A DNA stretch of 64,000 nt from Pseudoalteromonas luteoviolacea (GCF_001750165.1 NZ_CP015411.1:3820501-3884500); one strand, 5' to 3'. Counted from the first letter of the stretch, positions 46,288-54,983 are shown. The notes: generated from the sequence alone by a model not told the origin. Translations and numbers: made by a program.

Positions 46288-47224
46288 AATTGTTAGTCCT
46301 TACGTCTTGGCTAACGAGATTAATATCGTACGGAGTTGTCTGGTAAACATAATAGTTTAACCAATTTGAAAATAATAAAAAGGCGTGACTTTGCCACGTT
46401 TTTGATGGCTTGGCATCAGCATCATTATTTGGAAAATAGTTTTCAGGCATAGGGGCATCCGGACCATTTTGTAAGTCACGCAAATATTCTTTTTGCAGTG
46501 TATCAGCATCATATTCAGGGTGCCCAGTAATATACACCTGACTGCCCGTTTTATTTTTAAGAAGGTAAGCGCCCACCTTCTCTGAACCAGCCAATATAAC
46601 AAGGTCATCATTATTATTAATCTTATCAATGTCGATATGGCCATAGCGAGAATGCGGTACTAAAAATTCATCATCAAACCCGCGAGTCAAAGCGCCGTGA
46701 TCAAAAAATACTTGATGTTTAAACACACCACACAGCTTTTGTTCTTTAAGATCTCGTTTTAATCCATGGTGATGAAATAAGCCTGCATGAGCCGCCCAAC
46801 AAGAAAATAACGTTGAGGTTACATGGTTTTCAGCCCAGTCAAAAAACGCTTGTAGTTCTTGCCAGTAAATTACATCGGTGTATTCCAAATGTGCCAATGG
46901 TGCACCAGTCACAATCAAAGCATCGTAGTTTTCATCTTTTACTTCAGAAAAATAACGATAAAACATATTTAGGTGCTGCTCGGAGTTTTCCGAGCTACGG
47001 TGTGTATCGAGGCGCAATAAATCCACATGGACTTGTAGCGGGGTATTGGCCAACAAGCGAATAAATTGAACCTCAGTTTCTACCTTATTTGGCATTAGGT
47101 TCAATATAGCTAAACGCATCGGGCGGATCTCTTGAGACATGGCGCGGCTTTTTGGCATCACAAAAACATTTTCATGACGCAGCCTCGCAATCGCAGGTAA
47201 CTCGTCTTTAACAGTGATCGGCAT
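46277..47224 (-). CDS. metA: Homoserine O-succinyltransferase (or acetyltransferase)
   Basis: First committed step of methionine synthesis: acylation of homoserine. It starts MPITVKDELPAI, typical of the family, and carries the nucleophilic cysteine in LFSCWAAHAGL near 142, and the His/Glu pair in TGHPEYD near 235. I chose ATG 47224 because it gives the standard length (315 aa) and has a strong GGGAGGATCTC ribosome site, whereas the frame runs back to 47368 without support. Whether it uses succinyl- or acetyl-CoA is decided by one active-site residue and cannot be stated safely here. MetJ-like boxes lie upstream. Confidence 0.95.
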   Translation of the reverse strand: MPITVKDELPAIARLRHENVFVMPKSRAMSQEIRPMRLAILNLMPNKVETEVQFIRLLANTPLQVHVDLLRLDTHRSSENSEQHLNMFYRYFSEVKDENYDALIVTGAPLAHLEYTDVIYWQELQAFFDWAENHVTSTLFSCWAAHAGLFHHHGLKRDLKEQKLCGVFKHQVFFDHGALTRGFDDEFLVPHSRYGHIDIDKINNNDDLVILAGSEKVGAYLLKNKTGSQVYITGHPEYDADTLQKEYLRDLQNGPDAPMPENYFPNNDADAKPSKTWQSHAFLLFSNWLNYYVYQTTPYDINLVSQDVRTNNYAE

Positions 47225-47295
47225 GAGATCCTCCCAAATTGGATAAACTGACAATACTATAGTGGCTGACATTATGAACGAACGCCATAAAATAT

Positions 47296-47319
47296 CAACT
47301 TCTAGATGTTCAGACGTCC
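47296..47319 (-). promoter_or_regulatory. Tandem MetJ-box-like repeats upstream of metA
   Basis: Three adjacent 8-base units, CAACTTCT, AGATGTTC and AGACGTCC, match the MetJ consensus AGACGTCT at 5, 5 and 7 of 8 positions. They lie about 75-95 bases before the metA start. MetJ with S-adenosylmethionine would repress metA and both metH halves. Confidence 0.65.
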
Positions 47320-47510
47320 AAATGAAATTCACTCTTAAAAAGTAAAGAGACACACACGACAGGCCCAAGCAAAAACTAAAAAATAATCAGCAGGATCATG
47401 AAAAGCTAAGTAAGGAAGGAAGGACAAGCTACATTGAGCTTAGTTGGAAGGAATCAAAAAAGGAATAAAGGGTGCTCAAGCAATAAGCACCCAGTCATGC
47501 AAGTAGATGA

Positions 47511-47705
47511 TTAACTGAAATAGCCATACCCTAAAACGACACTCGCTATCAGTCCTGTTGCAGCGAAAATACCATACTCGATGCCCACTTTTAAACGCTG
47601 CTCTCCAGCAAATTGCTTTGACTCCGTCATCGCCATAATTAAGCATGAGATAAACATGCAAAAGCCCAAAATAATTAAATTAATTTGAATTGCATCTAGG
47701 AACAT
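47511..47705 (-). CDS. Small two-helix membrane protein, unknown function
   Basis: A 64-residue protein with two membrane segments: near 7-24 (NLIILGFCMFISCLIMA) and 43-62 (GIFAATGLIASVVLGYG), separated by a charged loop with KQFAGEQRLKVG. The start is ATG 47705, 6 bases after CTGGAGAG; the longer frame to 47744 is not needed. No family recognised. It stands alone between metA and the second DMT transporter. Confidence 0.6.
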   Translation of the reverse strand: MFLDAIQINLIILGFCMFISCLIMAMTESKQFAGEQRLKVGIEYGIFAATGLIASVVLGYGYFS

Positions 47706-47938
47706 ATCACTCTCCAGAACAAGGCCATAGGCCGATTTAAGCACACGACTACTTCAACGAAAATGAGTGTAGCAAATAAAGTTCTAAAGTTTCAATAAAA
47801 ACTGAAAGTTTATTTTTAGGTGGGAAATATAAAGAAGGGAACAAGATACTCGCAGACGGTTAAACTCAATTATGTTGCATATATATACAAAATAATTACA
47901 GTAGCGCCACATCAGCAAACAAGTAACTAAGTAAATTT

Positions 47939-48826
47939 GTGGGTATTGGAGAGATCGCTGCGTTTTGTGCAGCTGCAGTATGGGCATTTTCGACCCTGCT
48001 CTATAAACGATTTAGTCATCATCTAAATCCATTAGAATTAAATGTCGCAAAGGGTGTTATCGCTACTGCATTAATGGCAGCCGTACTCCTTTTCACGTGG
48101 GATACGCAATTGCCATCTAGCCATACGAGTTGGGGGTGGTTGATTGCCAGTGGTATTGTTGGCATTGCCATTGGTGACAGCGCTTATTTTGCAGCACTGC
48201 GCAATATTGGCCCTGCCCGCACACTGGTGATTGAATCACTCGCACCAGCCATTGCAGGACTACTCAACATCGTTTTGCTAAGTGTTTATATCTCTGCAAC
48301 GGCCTGGTTAGGTATTATTATTACCACTATCGGCGTCATTATCGCGGTAAAACCAAGCCAAAAACTGCCAAAACTAGATAAAGATATCTATCGAAAAGGG
48401 GTGTTATTTGCACTTGTAGCTGCCACTTGCCAAGCGGCCGGCATGGTACTTTCAAAAGGAGCACTCAATGATGACAGTATCAGTAGCCTTTGGGCTGCAA
48501 TGATACGGCTTGCTTCAGGTACCTTAGTCGTCGCCATGATAGTTGCCCTACTCAAACAAGCATCACTGACTCGATCCATTACACTTAAAGGGATTGATGG
48601 CAAAACCTGGTTATTTGCTGCTGTGTTTTTTGGCACCTTTATCGGACTATGGCTGCAACTTATCTCAGTCAACAATACAGATCCGGCGATTGCACAAACC
48701 ATTTTTTCAGCAGCGCCTTTAATGGTAATGACCATGAGTTTGATCCGAAAAGAGCATGTAACACGGGGGATGATATTTGGTGGGATAACCGCATTGAGCG
48801 GTATTATTTTACTTTTGAGGGGATAA
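47939..48826 (+). CDS. EamA/DMT-superfamily transporter
   Basis: A 295-residue membrane protein with about ten helices in two EamA halves: VWAFSTLLYKRF and GDSAYFAALRNIGPARTLVI in the first, GMVLSKGALNDDSISSLWAA and NNTDPAIAQTIFSAAPLMV in the second, which is the expected placement of the conserved end-of-domain motif. The start is GTG 47939 (GIGEIAAFCAA) with a weak ribosome site. Probably an exporter of a small metabolite; substrate unknown. It is the last host-type gene before the phage-like tail cluster and converges on it. Confidence 0.86.
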   Translation: MGIGEIAAFCAAAVWAFSTLLYKRFSHHLNPLELNVAKGVIATALMAAVLLFTWDTQLPSSHTSWGWLIASGIVGIAIGDSAYFAALRNIGPARTLVIESLAPAIAGLLNIVLLSVYISATAWLGIIITTIGVIIAVKPSQKLPKLDKDIYRKGVLFALVAATCQAAGMVLSKGALNDDSISSLWAAMIRLASGTLVVAMIVALLKQASLTRSITLKGIDGKTWLFAAVFFGTFIGLWLQLISVNNTDPAIAQTIFSAAPLMVMTMSLIRKEHVTRGMIFGGITALSGIILLLRG

Positions 48827-48840
48827 AGATTTAGGAAAGA

Positions 48841-48899
48841 GGCCATCTCAGCCAGTTTATGCATAGAGCAATGCACGTGATCAAACCGGTAAGATGGCC
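48841..48899. terminator. Three-step hairpin at the end of the tail operon
   Basis: Nested stems: GGCCATCT (48841) with AGATGGCC (48892), CCAGTTT (48852) with AAACCGG (48883), and TGCAT (48860) with ATGCA (48871). The middle stem has one mismatch as plus-strand RNA but a G-U pair as minus-strand RNA, so it is more stable in the tail-operon transcript. It lies between convergent genes. No long T-run follows, so its role as terminator or as mRNA 3' protection is open. Confidence 0.55.
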
Positions 48900-48984
48900 T
48901 TGGAGGTAGGAGGTTTGGGAGGAAAAGCACCGCATGATCAGCAGTACGATATGAAATATTTAATTTAAAAGAGGTTAAAAAAGG

Positions 48985-50001
48985 TTATTCAGATAAGGTT
49001 TCGCATTGCAAATAGGACAAAAAGCCATGCCCATTGATGACATGCCTAACCTCTTTCACAAACCAAGATTTATCAAGTGCGCTTTGTGTGCCTTGTACTT
49101 CAACCACTGCGCCTGCCACAATATCTGGATTGCCATACACCACCATATCCGCACTGACATGCGCTCGATTAAGCTGTGCCAGCTTACTCTCAGCGGCATG
49201 TTGCGCACTCGCTTCATCTGCGTAGGTATATGGTAAAGTCAAGCTGGGTGTGCCACCACCTGCTGAAACCGTTTGTAACTGTGCGATATCCAAATCATGA
49301 TATTTAGCAACCACTTCTTTGGTTAAGCGGTAATGCAATGTATTGAACTTCCAGTCAACAATCCATTTGGGCTCAAGGGTTACTTGCGGCAAGGGTTGTC
49401 CCGACAATGATCGCCCAGTGCCCTTTTTCATGAACACGAGGTTGTCATTGATGATTTTCATCACCGCGTCATGCTGAACAGCGAGCTTGCTCATCAGCTG
49501 CATGTCGCTTTCACTTTGCTCAATTTGCGGTAAAGTAATGCTATCAAGTGCTGGGGCAATACGGGGAGTGAGTCCATACTCTTGTGCAATCTCAGAGATC
49601 AGGCTACCAAGCGTTAATGGATTCTCAGGATCGCTGGGCCAAGATTTTAGCTTAGCCGCTTTTAAATTCTGATCCCAAAACACTTTATTCCCCACCAGCT
49701 CCAGCGCACGCACAGGGCCCACAATTTGATATTCACCGACTTCAAACTCACCAAGGACAACACTGGGCGCTTTCCCGTCTTCGGTGCCTTGCTTATAACC
49801 CATCGCGATTTCAAGTTTATCAGTCGGTTCAGGCAAGGTGATAGGCGCTTTTTCAAGGTTGTCGAATTTAACCACGCACATGTCACTTAGCAAACCTGTG
49901 CGAAGCGTCACACTGACTTCTGCGATTCTATCGCGCAGCTTTTCTGCCACCTCATTACCGTTGGCTTTTACTGAATATTGCGGCTGTAACTCCATTGCCA
50001 A
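48985..50001 (-). CDS. Phage late control protein D (baseplate hub, gpD)
   Basis: P2 gpD-type baseplate hub protein, structurally like T4 gp27, on which the spike trimer sits. The 338 residues include GTEDGKAPSVVLGEFEVGEY in the first barrel, a LysM-like middle GSLISEIAQEYGLTPRIAPA, and SESDMQLMSKLAVQHDAVMK; the C-terminal part contains AAESKLAQLNRA and ends GHGFLSYLQCETLSE. In P2-like systems gpD is the last structural gene of the tail operon, as here. It follows gpX by 0 bases (stop and start adjacent). Confidence 0.9.
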   Translation of the reverse strand: MAMELQPQYSVKANGNEVAEKLRDRIAEVSVTLRTGLLSDMCVVKFDNLEKAPITLPEPTDKLEIAMGYKQGTEDGKAPSVVLGEFEVGEYQIVGPVRALELVGNKVFWDQNLKAAKLKSWPSDPENPLTLGSLISEIAQEYGLTPRIAPALDSITLPQIEQSESDMQLMSKLAVQHDAVMKIINDNLVFMKKGTGRSLSGQPLPQVTLEPKWIVDWKFNTLHYRLTKEVVAKYHDLDIAQLQTVSAGGGTPSLTLPYTYADEASAQHAAESKLAQLNRAHVSADMVVYGNPDIVAGAVVEVQGTQSALDKSWFVKEVRHVINGHGFLSYLQCETLSE

Positions 50002-50214
50002 TTACTCCCAAATATTGATCTCGCGTTGCACTTTTGGTTTAGGTACATCCGGCAAGACAATTTTAATGTTTTCAGGGTAAATCGGTCCCAAGTCGGCAAG
50101 ACCATAGTTGGCTTCAAGTACACGTTCAACCATCCCTGAACTGCGACCATAATGGCGAAAGCAAATCAAATCGAGACAGTCACCATCTCGTGTAATGTAA
50201 CTTACTGCACTCAT
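50002..50214 (-). CDS. Phage tail protein X (LysM-like)
   Basis: A 70-residue protein of the gpX family: YITRDGDCLDLICFRHYGRS near the N-terminus and LADLGPIYPENIKIVLPD near the end, the LysM-like pattern of tail X proteins. It joins the baseplate or tail and may bind peptidoglycan. It starts at the last base of the gpU stop region (50214) and is translationally coupled on both sides. Confidence 0.9.
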   Translation of the reverse strand: MSAVSYITRDGDCLDLICFRHYGRSSGMVERVLEANYGLADLGPIYPENIKIVLPDVPKPKVQREINIWE

Positions 50215-50666
50215 TATTTATTTCCCTCATTACCATCGTAACGTGACAGACGCATACTAAATTGGATTTCTCTTGGAATACCGTCATTCAAAAACAGCGT
50301 GCGCGTCTCATTGATTGATTTAATTACCCACTTGCCAAGCACTCGCCCCACACTCGGGCTAGACTTACCGCTTTCTTCTACATAGGTCAGCGTCAGCGGC
50401 ACACCTTGGGTTGCTTCATCACGCATAAAATCTAGCTGCTTTAAGCCGTTTTCAACCAGTTGCGGGAAGATAGTCCCTTCAAGGTCTAAAGTTTGCTCAC
50501 CGACCCCAATAAATTGCTTTACTGGGCTGTTTTTATCGGTTTGTGACTCAAGGTCTTTCCAGCGATATTCGGTATTAAACTGTAATTTTTGAAACGCCGC
50601 TGTACTGACAGAAAACTTATATTCGCCCAGCTGCATCATGTAATTGGCATGATTGATCTTTGCCAT
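50214..50666 (-). CDS. Phage tail protein U (gpU)
   Basis: A 150-residue P2 gpU-type protein of the tail. Typical pieces are MMQLGEYKFSVSTAAFQKL, WKDLESQTDKNSPVKQFIG, TLDLEGTIFPQ and the C-terminal IQFSMRLSRYDG. It lies between tape measure and X as in P2. The start ATG 50666 is 37 bases after the tape measure stop. Role by family: baseplate or tail-end assembly around the hub. Confidence 0.92.
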   Translation of the reverse strand: MAKINHANYMMQLGEYKFSVSTAAFQKLQFNTEYRWKDLESQTDKNSPVKQFIGVGEQTLDLEGTIFPQLVENGLKQLDFMRDEATQGVPLTLTYVEESGKSSPSVGRVLGKWVIKSINETRTLFLNDGIPREIQFSMRLSRYDGNEGNK

Positions 50667-50703
50667 CGAAAGTCCTCGTATGAAAGCTTAAGGGGGACTC
50701 CCC

Positions 50704-53700
50704 TTAAGCTACTTCGTTATAATATCGAGCACGATAATCGCGCATCGCTTGTTGCTGCTGTTGATCTAGCACTTGCTTCACTTGCTGTGCTATCTCATGT
50801 GCTTGCTGCTCAGACTGTGCATTCACCGTGATATTTGCATTCACTGTGATGTTGCCCGCGACTTGCTGTGCTTGCACATCGCTACTGATTTGCGAGTTCG
50901 ATGTACTAGACTCAGCAAGGGCTTGAGGTGTAGGCGTTGATAAAGGTGCTTTGGTCTTGGGTGCATCCGCATTTTGCGGCTTATCATCACTAAATAAACT
51001 AGCGAAGAAGTCACCACCGACTTGAGACATCACAGCATTCGTTAGATACCCAGCAACTGGCGCTAGGAATTTGCCATACTTGGGAATTTTGCCAACTAAA
51101 TTAGACACTACCTCAGAGCTCAACGCACCAGTCGCCGTACCACCAATAGTGTGAGCTTTTTCCTCTGCTGATAACTCATCATTTGCAGCAGCCTGATAAA
51201 TGGTGTGACCATTTAGCGCATGCCCAAGTAATTGCCCTCGCTGGGACGCTTTGTTCCACTTCCCATTTGGCTTACCCGAAGCTTGCTCAACCGCAGCCAT
51301 AGTACCTGTGAACATATTGGCTTCATTGATGACATTGTCTTTGACAAATTGCAGAGGCGAATTTGCTGCTTGCGACGCTTGCTGTGTTGAGGCATTAAAA
51401 TCAGTATCAGCTTGATCTTTTGCCAAAGTATTTGATACCGCAACAGACTCATCAGCTTTGACAGCTTCCTCTTTAGGTTCATCCTCAAAGAGCCAACCGC
51501 CCAATGTATCACCTAAAAATGAGCCGATAGATTCACCGCCAAATGCGCCAATAGCACCACCAACAATACCGCCAATTGCCGTGCCAACAACGGGGATCAC
51601 GGAGCCAATTGCAGCACCAGCAGCAGCGCCTGCCATAGCACCACCAGCAGAACCAATAGCCCCGCCCACAGCACTGGTTTTCTCACGCTTACTTAAAGAG
51701 TCATCGGTTAAAGCGGAATAAGCATCAAAACCACTCGTAGCAATGGTTAAAGCGGCATTCAACCGACCAACACCCTTTAAATTATTTTTTGCAAAGTTCG
51801 CTATACCACCGCCTTTTTGGCTGAAAAACTTACCCAGCTTTGAGAAAATTGCATCATTAGCGGCCTTAGGCGCTTTAGTTGGCTTCCCTGATTTAGACTG
51901 GTTTCTGGACTGGCGCTTAGATTGCTTGCTTGTATCTTGCTTAGCAGACCCTGCTTTACTATCTTGAAGTTGCTGCTCAACCGGTTTGGCTTTGCCACCG
52001 TCCAAGATTTTCAATACAGGTTTAGAGCGCTTTTTACGCTTATCCTGCTTTTTCTCAGGCGTCTGATTTAGCTTAGTTTCTTTGCGGTTATCAGCTGCAT
52101 CGTTCTCAACGTCCGGGGTCTTACTTTGCTTACTCTTTTTATCTCGCTTAGATTGCTTTTTACGCTGTTTTTTGGTGTTTTTCTTCGATTTCTTCTTCGA
52201 CTTTTTAGACTGCTCCTCTTCCTCTCCATCACCTTCAAATAGTGACTCAAGACCTAGCTCGCCGAGCCCAAACTCAGCTAATAAGTCGGGAACAGCGCCA
52301 GTCAATGAAGATAGGTCGCCATTTAAAATACCTTTGAAATCGAGCTTCTCAATCAGCGCAGAGTGCTTGGTGAATAAACTTGCTGCGTCTTGCAGCCCAA
52401 ATGCATTAAGCAGCTGCGGTGCTTGCTGCATCAATGAGCTTAAATCACCTTCCAAAATGGCCTTGGTGTCTAGCTTTTGTAAAGCTGGCAGAGCCGCATC
52501 TAACGTTGCACCTATTTCATCTAAACCAGCGGCTTTTAATAAACCAGGTGCTGCTGACATCAAGCTTGAAACATCACCACTGGCAATGCCTTTTAAGTCA
52601 AGCTGCTGTAGCGCTGGCAGTGCTGCACTTAAAGTTTCTGACGCTTCATCTAGCCCCGCAGCTTTCAGTAAACCAGGGGCCGCAGACATTAAGCTTGAGA
52701 CATCACCGCTGGCAATGCCTTTTAAGTCAAGCTGCTGTAGCGCAGGTAAAGCTGCTCCCAAGGTCTCGGATGCTTCATTCAAACCAACCGAGGCCAATAA
52801 ATCGGGCGCTGCCGACATCAAACTGGAAACATCACCACTGGCAATGCCTTTTAAATCAAGCTGCTGTAGCGCAGGTAGAGCTGCTCCGAGTGTTTCGGAT
52901 GCTTCATTCAAACCAACCGAGGCCAATAAATCAGGCGCTGCTGACATCAAGCTTGAAACATCACCACTGGCAATGCCTTTTAAATCGAGCTGCTGTAGCG
53001 CAGGTAAAGCCGCTCCTAGTGTTTCGGATGCTTCATTCAAACCAACCGAGGCCAACAAATCAGGCGCCGCTGACATCAAGCTTGAAACATCACCACTGGC
53101 AATGCCTTTTAAATCGAGCTGCTGTAATGCTGGCATGGCCGCACTGAGCGTGTTTGAGACCTGCTCAAAGCCAGCTGATTTTAATAGCTCTGGCGCGATA
53201 CTCACAACTTGACTTAGGTCACCATCGATGACGCCTGCCAAGTCCAACTGAGATAAGGCTGGGATATGCTGTGCTAGAGACTGCGTAGCAGCTGATAAAT
53301 CAACGGCTTTGAGTAATTCAGGTGCCGCACTTTGCAGCGTACTTAAATCACCTTGCATGACCGCCGCGATATCGACTTGCTCAAGCGCTGGCAATGCCTG
53401 CTCTAACGTTTGCGCGGCACCGGACATATCTAGTGCATTAAGCACTTCTGGCGCCGCATCAACCAAACTCGATAAATCACCATTGAGTAGCTCTTTAACA
53501 TTGAGCGCTTCAACAACAGGCAGTGCACCCTCGAGGGTTTTTGCAGCTCCTGATAAATCAAACGCATTCAACAACTCTGGCGCTGCACTTGCTAAGCTTG
53601 TTATATCACCCTCAAAAACCTCTTTAAAATTAACCGAGGAAATAGCAGGCAATGTTTGCTGAACCACATCACTGGCTTTATCAAAGCCAAACGTTTCAAG

Positions 53701-54444
53701 TACCTGAGGAGCACTTTGGATCAGCGTATTTAAATCTTCATTGAAGGTCGCACTACTGGTACCTTGCGCAATGCCCTGCGTGGCACTGGTGATGTCGCTA
53801 CCCAATTGCGCAAAACCCAGTGCGTCAACCATGACAGGAGCAGCTTGGCGCAAAGCATCAAGCTGCAAATCTAAGGTATTTTGCGCATCCGCATTTTGTA
53901 CTTGCGCGGTTGCCGTGGCTAACGACTCACTCAAGGCGTTAATAGGTAAGCCATCATAAAGCTGTGGTAGTGCAGCCTGCAGCTGTGCAAGCTCATTACT
54001 TGCTGCTGTTTGTAACTGCTGAAAATCTAGCGCCGATACCTGCTCTGCCAGTGATTTAATGGCACCGCTTAACCCTGTACCATCACCAATTTTGGCATCC
54101 ACTTGTGCTTTAAGTGCTTCAGCTTGTTGCTCTTCTTGAGCCCCTTGCAAAACCTGTGCACTGTGCGTAACTGCGTTATTGGACTTCGCTTGCGCGCTGG
54201 AAAATTGTGTTAAATGCGAAGAAATTATCTGGCTCGTATTACCCAGTAGCTCATTGACATTAACATTGGCCAACTGCCCTATCACAGCCTCTAATGAGCT
54301 GGTATCTAATGGCTTTTTAGCTTTAACTAAATTAGCAAGCAAACTGCCTAATTGAACATTTGGATCAACCTGATCCTGCTTAGGTAGGCGGTACTTTACT
54401 TTGTTCTTTGAACGGTCTTTTGCAGACAATCCTTGATGTTTCAT
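50704..54444 (-). CDS. Tail tape measure protein with tandem 43-residue repeats (gpT)
   Basis: The tape measure sets tail length by spanning the tube during assembly. Residues 1-180 are Gln/Ala/Ser-rich helix. Residues 180-730 contain about 11 repeats of 43 residues with the core GDxSSLxxAAPxLLxxxGL, xxAxxTL and ALPALQQLDLKGI. Residues 740-880 are very lysine-rich (KKSKKKSKKNTKKQRKK). Residues 925-1000 are glycine-zipper hydrophobic (AVGGAIGSAGGAMAGAAAGA), as in tape measures that insert into the membrane. The C-terminus is polar. The 1246-residue length is above P2 gpT (815 aa), suggesting a longer tail. ATG 54444 has AGG 7 bases upstream; the longer frame to 54507 is in leader DNA. The C-terminal ITVNANITVNAQSEQQAHEI is typical of small tail-associated motifs. 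Confidence 0.9.
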   Translation of the reverse strand: MKHQGLSAKDRSKNKVKYRLPKQDQVDPNVQLGSLLANLVKAKKPLDTSSLEAVIGQLANVNVNELLGNTSQIISSHLTQFSSAQAKSNNAVTHSAQVLQGAQEEQQAEALKAQVDAKIGDGTGLSGAIKSLAEQVSALDFQQLQTAASNELAQLQAALPQLYDGLPINALSESLATATAQVQNADAQNTLDLQLDALRQAAPVMVDALGFAQLGSDITSATQGIAQGTSSATFNEDLNTLIQSAPQVLETFGFDKASDVVQQTLPAISSVNFKEVFEGDITSLASAAPELLNAFDLSGAAKTLEGALPVVEALNVKELLNGDLSSLVDAAPEVLNALDMSGAAQTLEQALPALEQVDIAAVMQGDLSTLQSAAPELLKAVDLSAATQSLAQHIPALSQLDLAGVIDGDLSQVVSIAPELLKSAGFEQVSNTLSAAMPALQQLDLKGIASGDVSSLMSAAPDLLASVGLNEASETLGAALPALQQLDLKGIASGDVSSLMSAAPDLLASVGLNEASETLGAALPALQQLDLKGIASGDVSSLMSAAPDLLASVGLNEASETLGAALPALQQLDLKGIASGDVSSLMSAAPGLLKAAGLDEASETLSAALPALQQLDLKGIASGDVSSLMSAAPGLLKAAGLDEIGATLDAALPALQKLDTKAILEGDLSSLMQQAPQLLNAFGLQDAASLFTKHSALIEKLDFKGILNGDLSSLTGAVPDLLAEFGLGELGLESLFEGDGEEEEQSKKSKKKSKKNTKKQRKKQSKRDKKSKQSKTPDVENDAADNRKETKLNQTPEKKQDKRKKRSKPVLKILDGGKAKPVEQQLQDSKAGSAKQDTSKQSKRQSRNQSKSGKPTKAPKAANDAIFSKLGKFFSQKGGGIANFAKNNLKGVGRLNAALTIATSGFDAYSALTDDSLSKREKTSAVGGAIGSAGGAMAGAAAGAAIGSVIPVVGTAIGGIVGGAIGAFGGESIGSFLGDTLGGWLFEDEPKEEAVKADESVAVSNTLAKDQADTDFNASTQQASQAANSPLQFVKDNVINEANMFTGTMAAVEQASGKPNGKWNKASQRGQLLGHALNGHTIYQAAANDELSAEEKAHTIGGTATGALSSEVVSNLVGKIPKYGKFLAPVAGYLTNAVMSQVGGDFFASLFSDDKPQNADAPKTKAPLSTPTPQALAESSTSNSQISSDVQAQQVAGNITVNANITVNAQSEQQAHEIAQQVKQVLDQQQQQAMRDYRARYYNEVA
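52260..53640 (-). repeat. Tandem 129-bp repeats inside the tape measure gene
   Basis: About 11 units of 129 bp (43 codons). Five central units (about 52545-53150) are nearly identical at the DNA level; ACTGGCAATGCCTTTTAA-like blocks recur near 52585, 52714, 52843, 52972 and 53101, exactly 129 bases apart. Outer units have diverged in sequence but keep the phase. This pattern points to recent unit duplication in the centre. Confidence 0.92.
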
Positions 54445-54517
54445 AATCATACCTAGGAAGAGAAATAAGCGGGAATGTGTGGAATTGCACAGCGCAACGA
54501 ACGGCACTGTGCCAAGG

Positions 54518-54565
54518 TTGATAGCTCAAGACCCTAAAACTGCGCTTAAGTCCTTGAGCTATCAA
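54518..54565. promoter_or_regulatory. 13-bp perfect inverted repeat in the tape measure leader
   Basis: TTGATAGCTCAAG (54518-54530) and CTTGAGCTATCAA (54553-54565) are exact complements with a 22-base loop. The element lies 74-121 bases before the tape measure start and just after the upstream terminator. It may be an operator, or an RNA hairpin in the 5' leader of T-U-X-D. Confidence 0.6.
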
Positions 54566-54578
54566 ACTTGCGCTGGTG

Positions 54579-54602
54579 AAAAAAAGGCGGGTTACCCCGC
54601 CT
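54579..54602 (-). terminator. Terminator between chaperone E' and tape measure
   Basis: On the minus strand AGGCGGG, four bases, then CCCGCCT and a run of T (plus-strand A-run 54579-54585). The stem overlaps the E' stop codon. It would end transcripts of the sheath-tube module before the tape measure. Confidence 0.85.
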
Positions 54603-54717
54603 CTGTTGCTTCTTTATAATCAACGGCTGCTTCAAACCACTCGATGAGCTCGTCTTCAGTCAGTCCGTTGAGTTCTTGCAAGCCCCACCCTGTGTACTTA
54701 GCCAGGGCAATCACCAT
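54592..54717 (-). CDS. Tail chaperone E' part (alternative frame of gpE)
   Basis: In the frame shifted by -1 relative to gpE, codons run from within gpE through ATG 54717 to TAA 54592-54594: MVIALAKYTGWGLQELNGL and so on, 41 residues. The TGW-x-x-x-E-L-x-x-L-x-x-x-E-L-x-x-W pattern resembles the small E' product of P2-like tails. In P2 the E' part is made mainly as an E-E' fusion by programmed frameshift. The frame is open from shortly before the gpE stop, with a TTTT stretch at the likely slip region, but no canonical slippery heptamer is obvious. Independent start at 54717 is possible but lacks a good ribosome site. Confidence 0.65.
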   Translation of the reverse strand: MVIALAKYTGWGLQELNGLTEDELIEWFEAAVDYKEATEAG

Positions 54718-54722
54718 TGCTT

Positions 54723-54980
54723 TTAGACGCTTGGGCGGGATACGAGAAAAGCCTGGAGCGCCTCGCGTAACTTAACAAAGTCGCTCCAATCTAGCTCTTC
54801 GATGATATCTGGAGACACTTCACACAAATGTGAGAAGTAGCGGATTTCACTTTCAGATTCGCTAATATCCGCTTTATCAACCATTAACCGATCGCGCACT
54901 TTAGGTCGTCTCATTTTTAGTTCTGCATACTCATGCCCATCGACCGTAACAGGGAAAGTCAGTTTAATGATTTCAGTCAT
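54723..54980 (-). CDS. Tail assembly chaperone E (gpE)
   Basis: An 85-residue protein of the phage tail assembly chaperone E/41/14 family: it opens with KLTFPVTVDGHEYAELKMRR, followed by RDRLMVDKAD and a helix ending in LDWSDFVKLREALQAFLVS. It lies directly after the tube gene (4 bases), the conserved place for the chaperone pair that coats the tape measure. A -1 frameshift near its end could fuse it to the E' frame. Confidence 0.88.
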   Translation of the reverse strand: MTEIIKLTFPVTVDGHEYAELKMRRPKVRDRLMVDKADISESESEIRYFSHLCEVSPDIIEELDWSDFVKLREALQAFLVSRPSV

Positions 54981-54983
54981 AGA

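Noticed and set aside
48388..48930. 180-codon minus-strand frame opposite the second DMT transporter
   Set aside because: The plus-strand gene is a typical EamA protein; the opposite frame is basic, Pro-rich and lacks a domain.
52082..53212. Long plus-strand open frame opposite the tape measure gene
   Set aside because: It mirrors the 129-bp repeats of the tape measure; because one repeat unit lacks stops in this frame, all do. No ribosome site and no family likeness.
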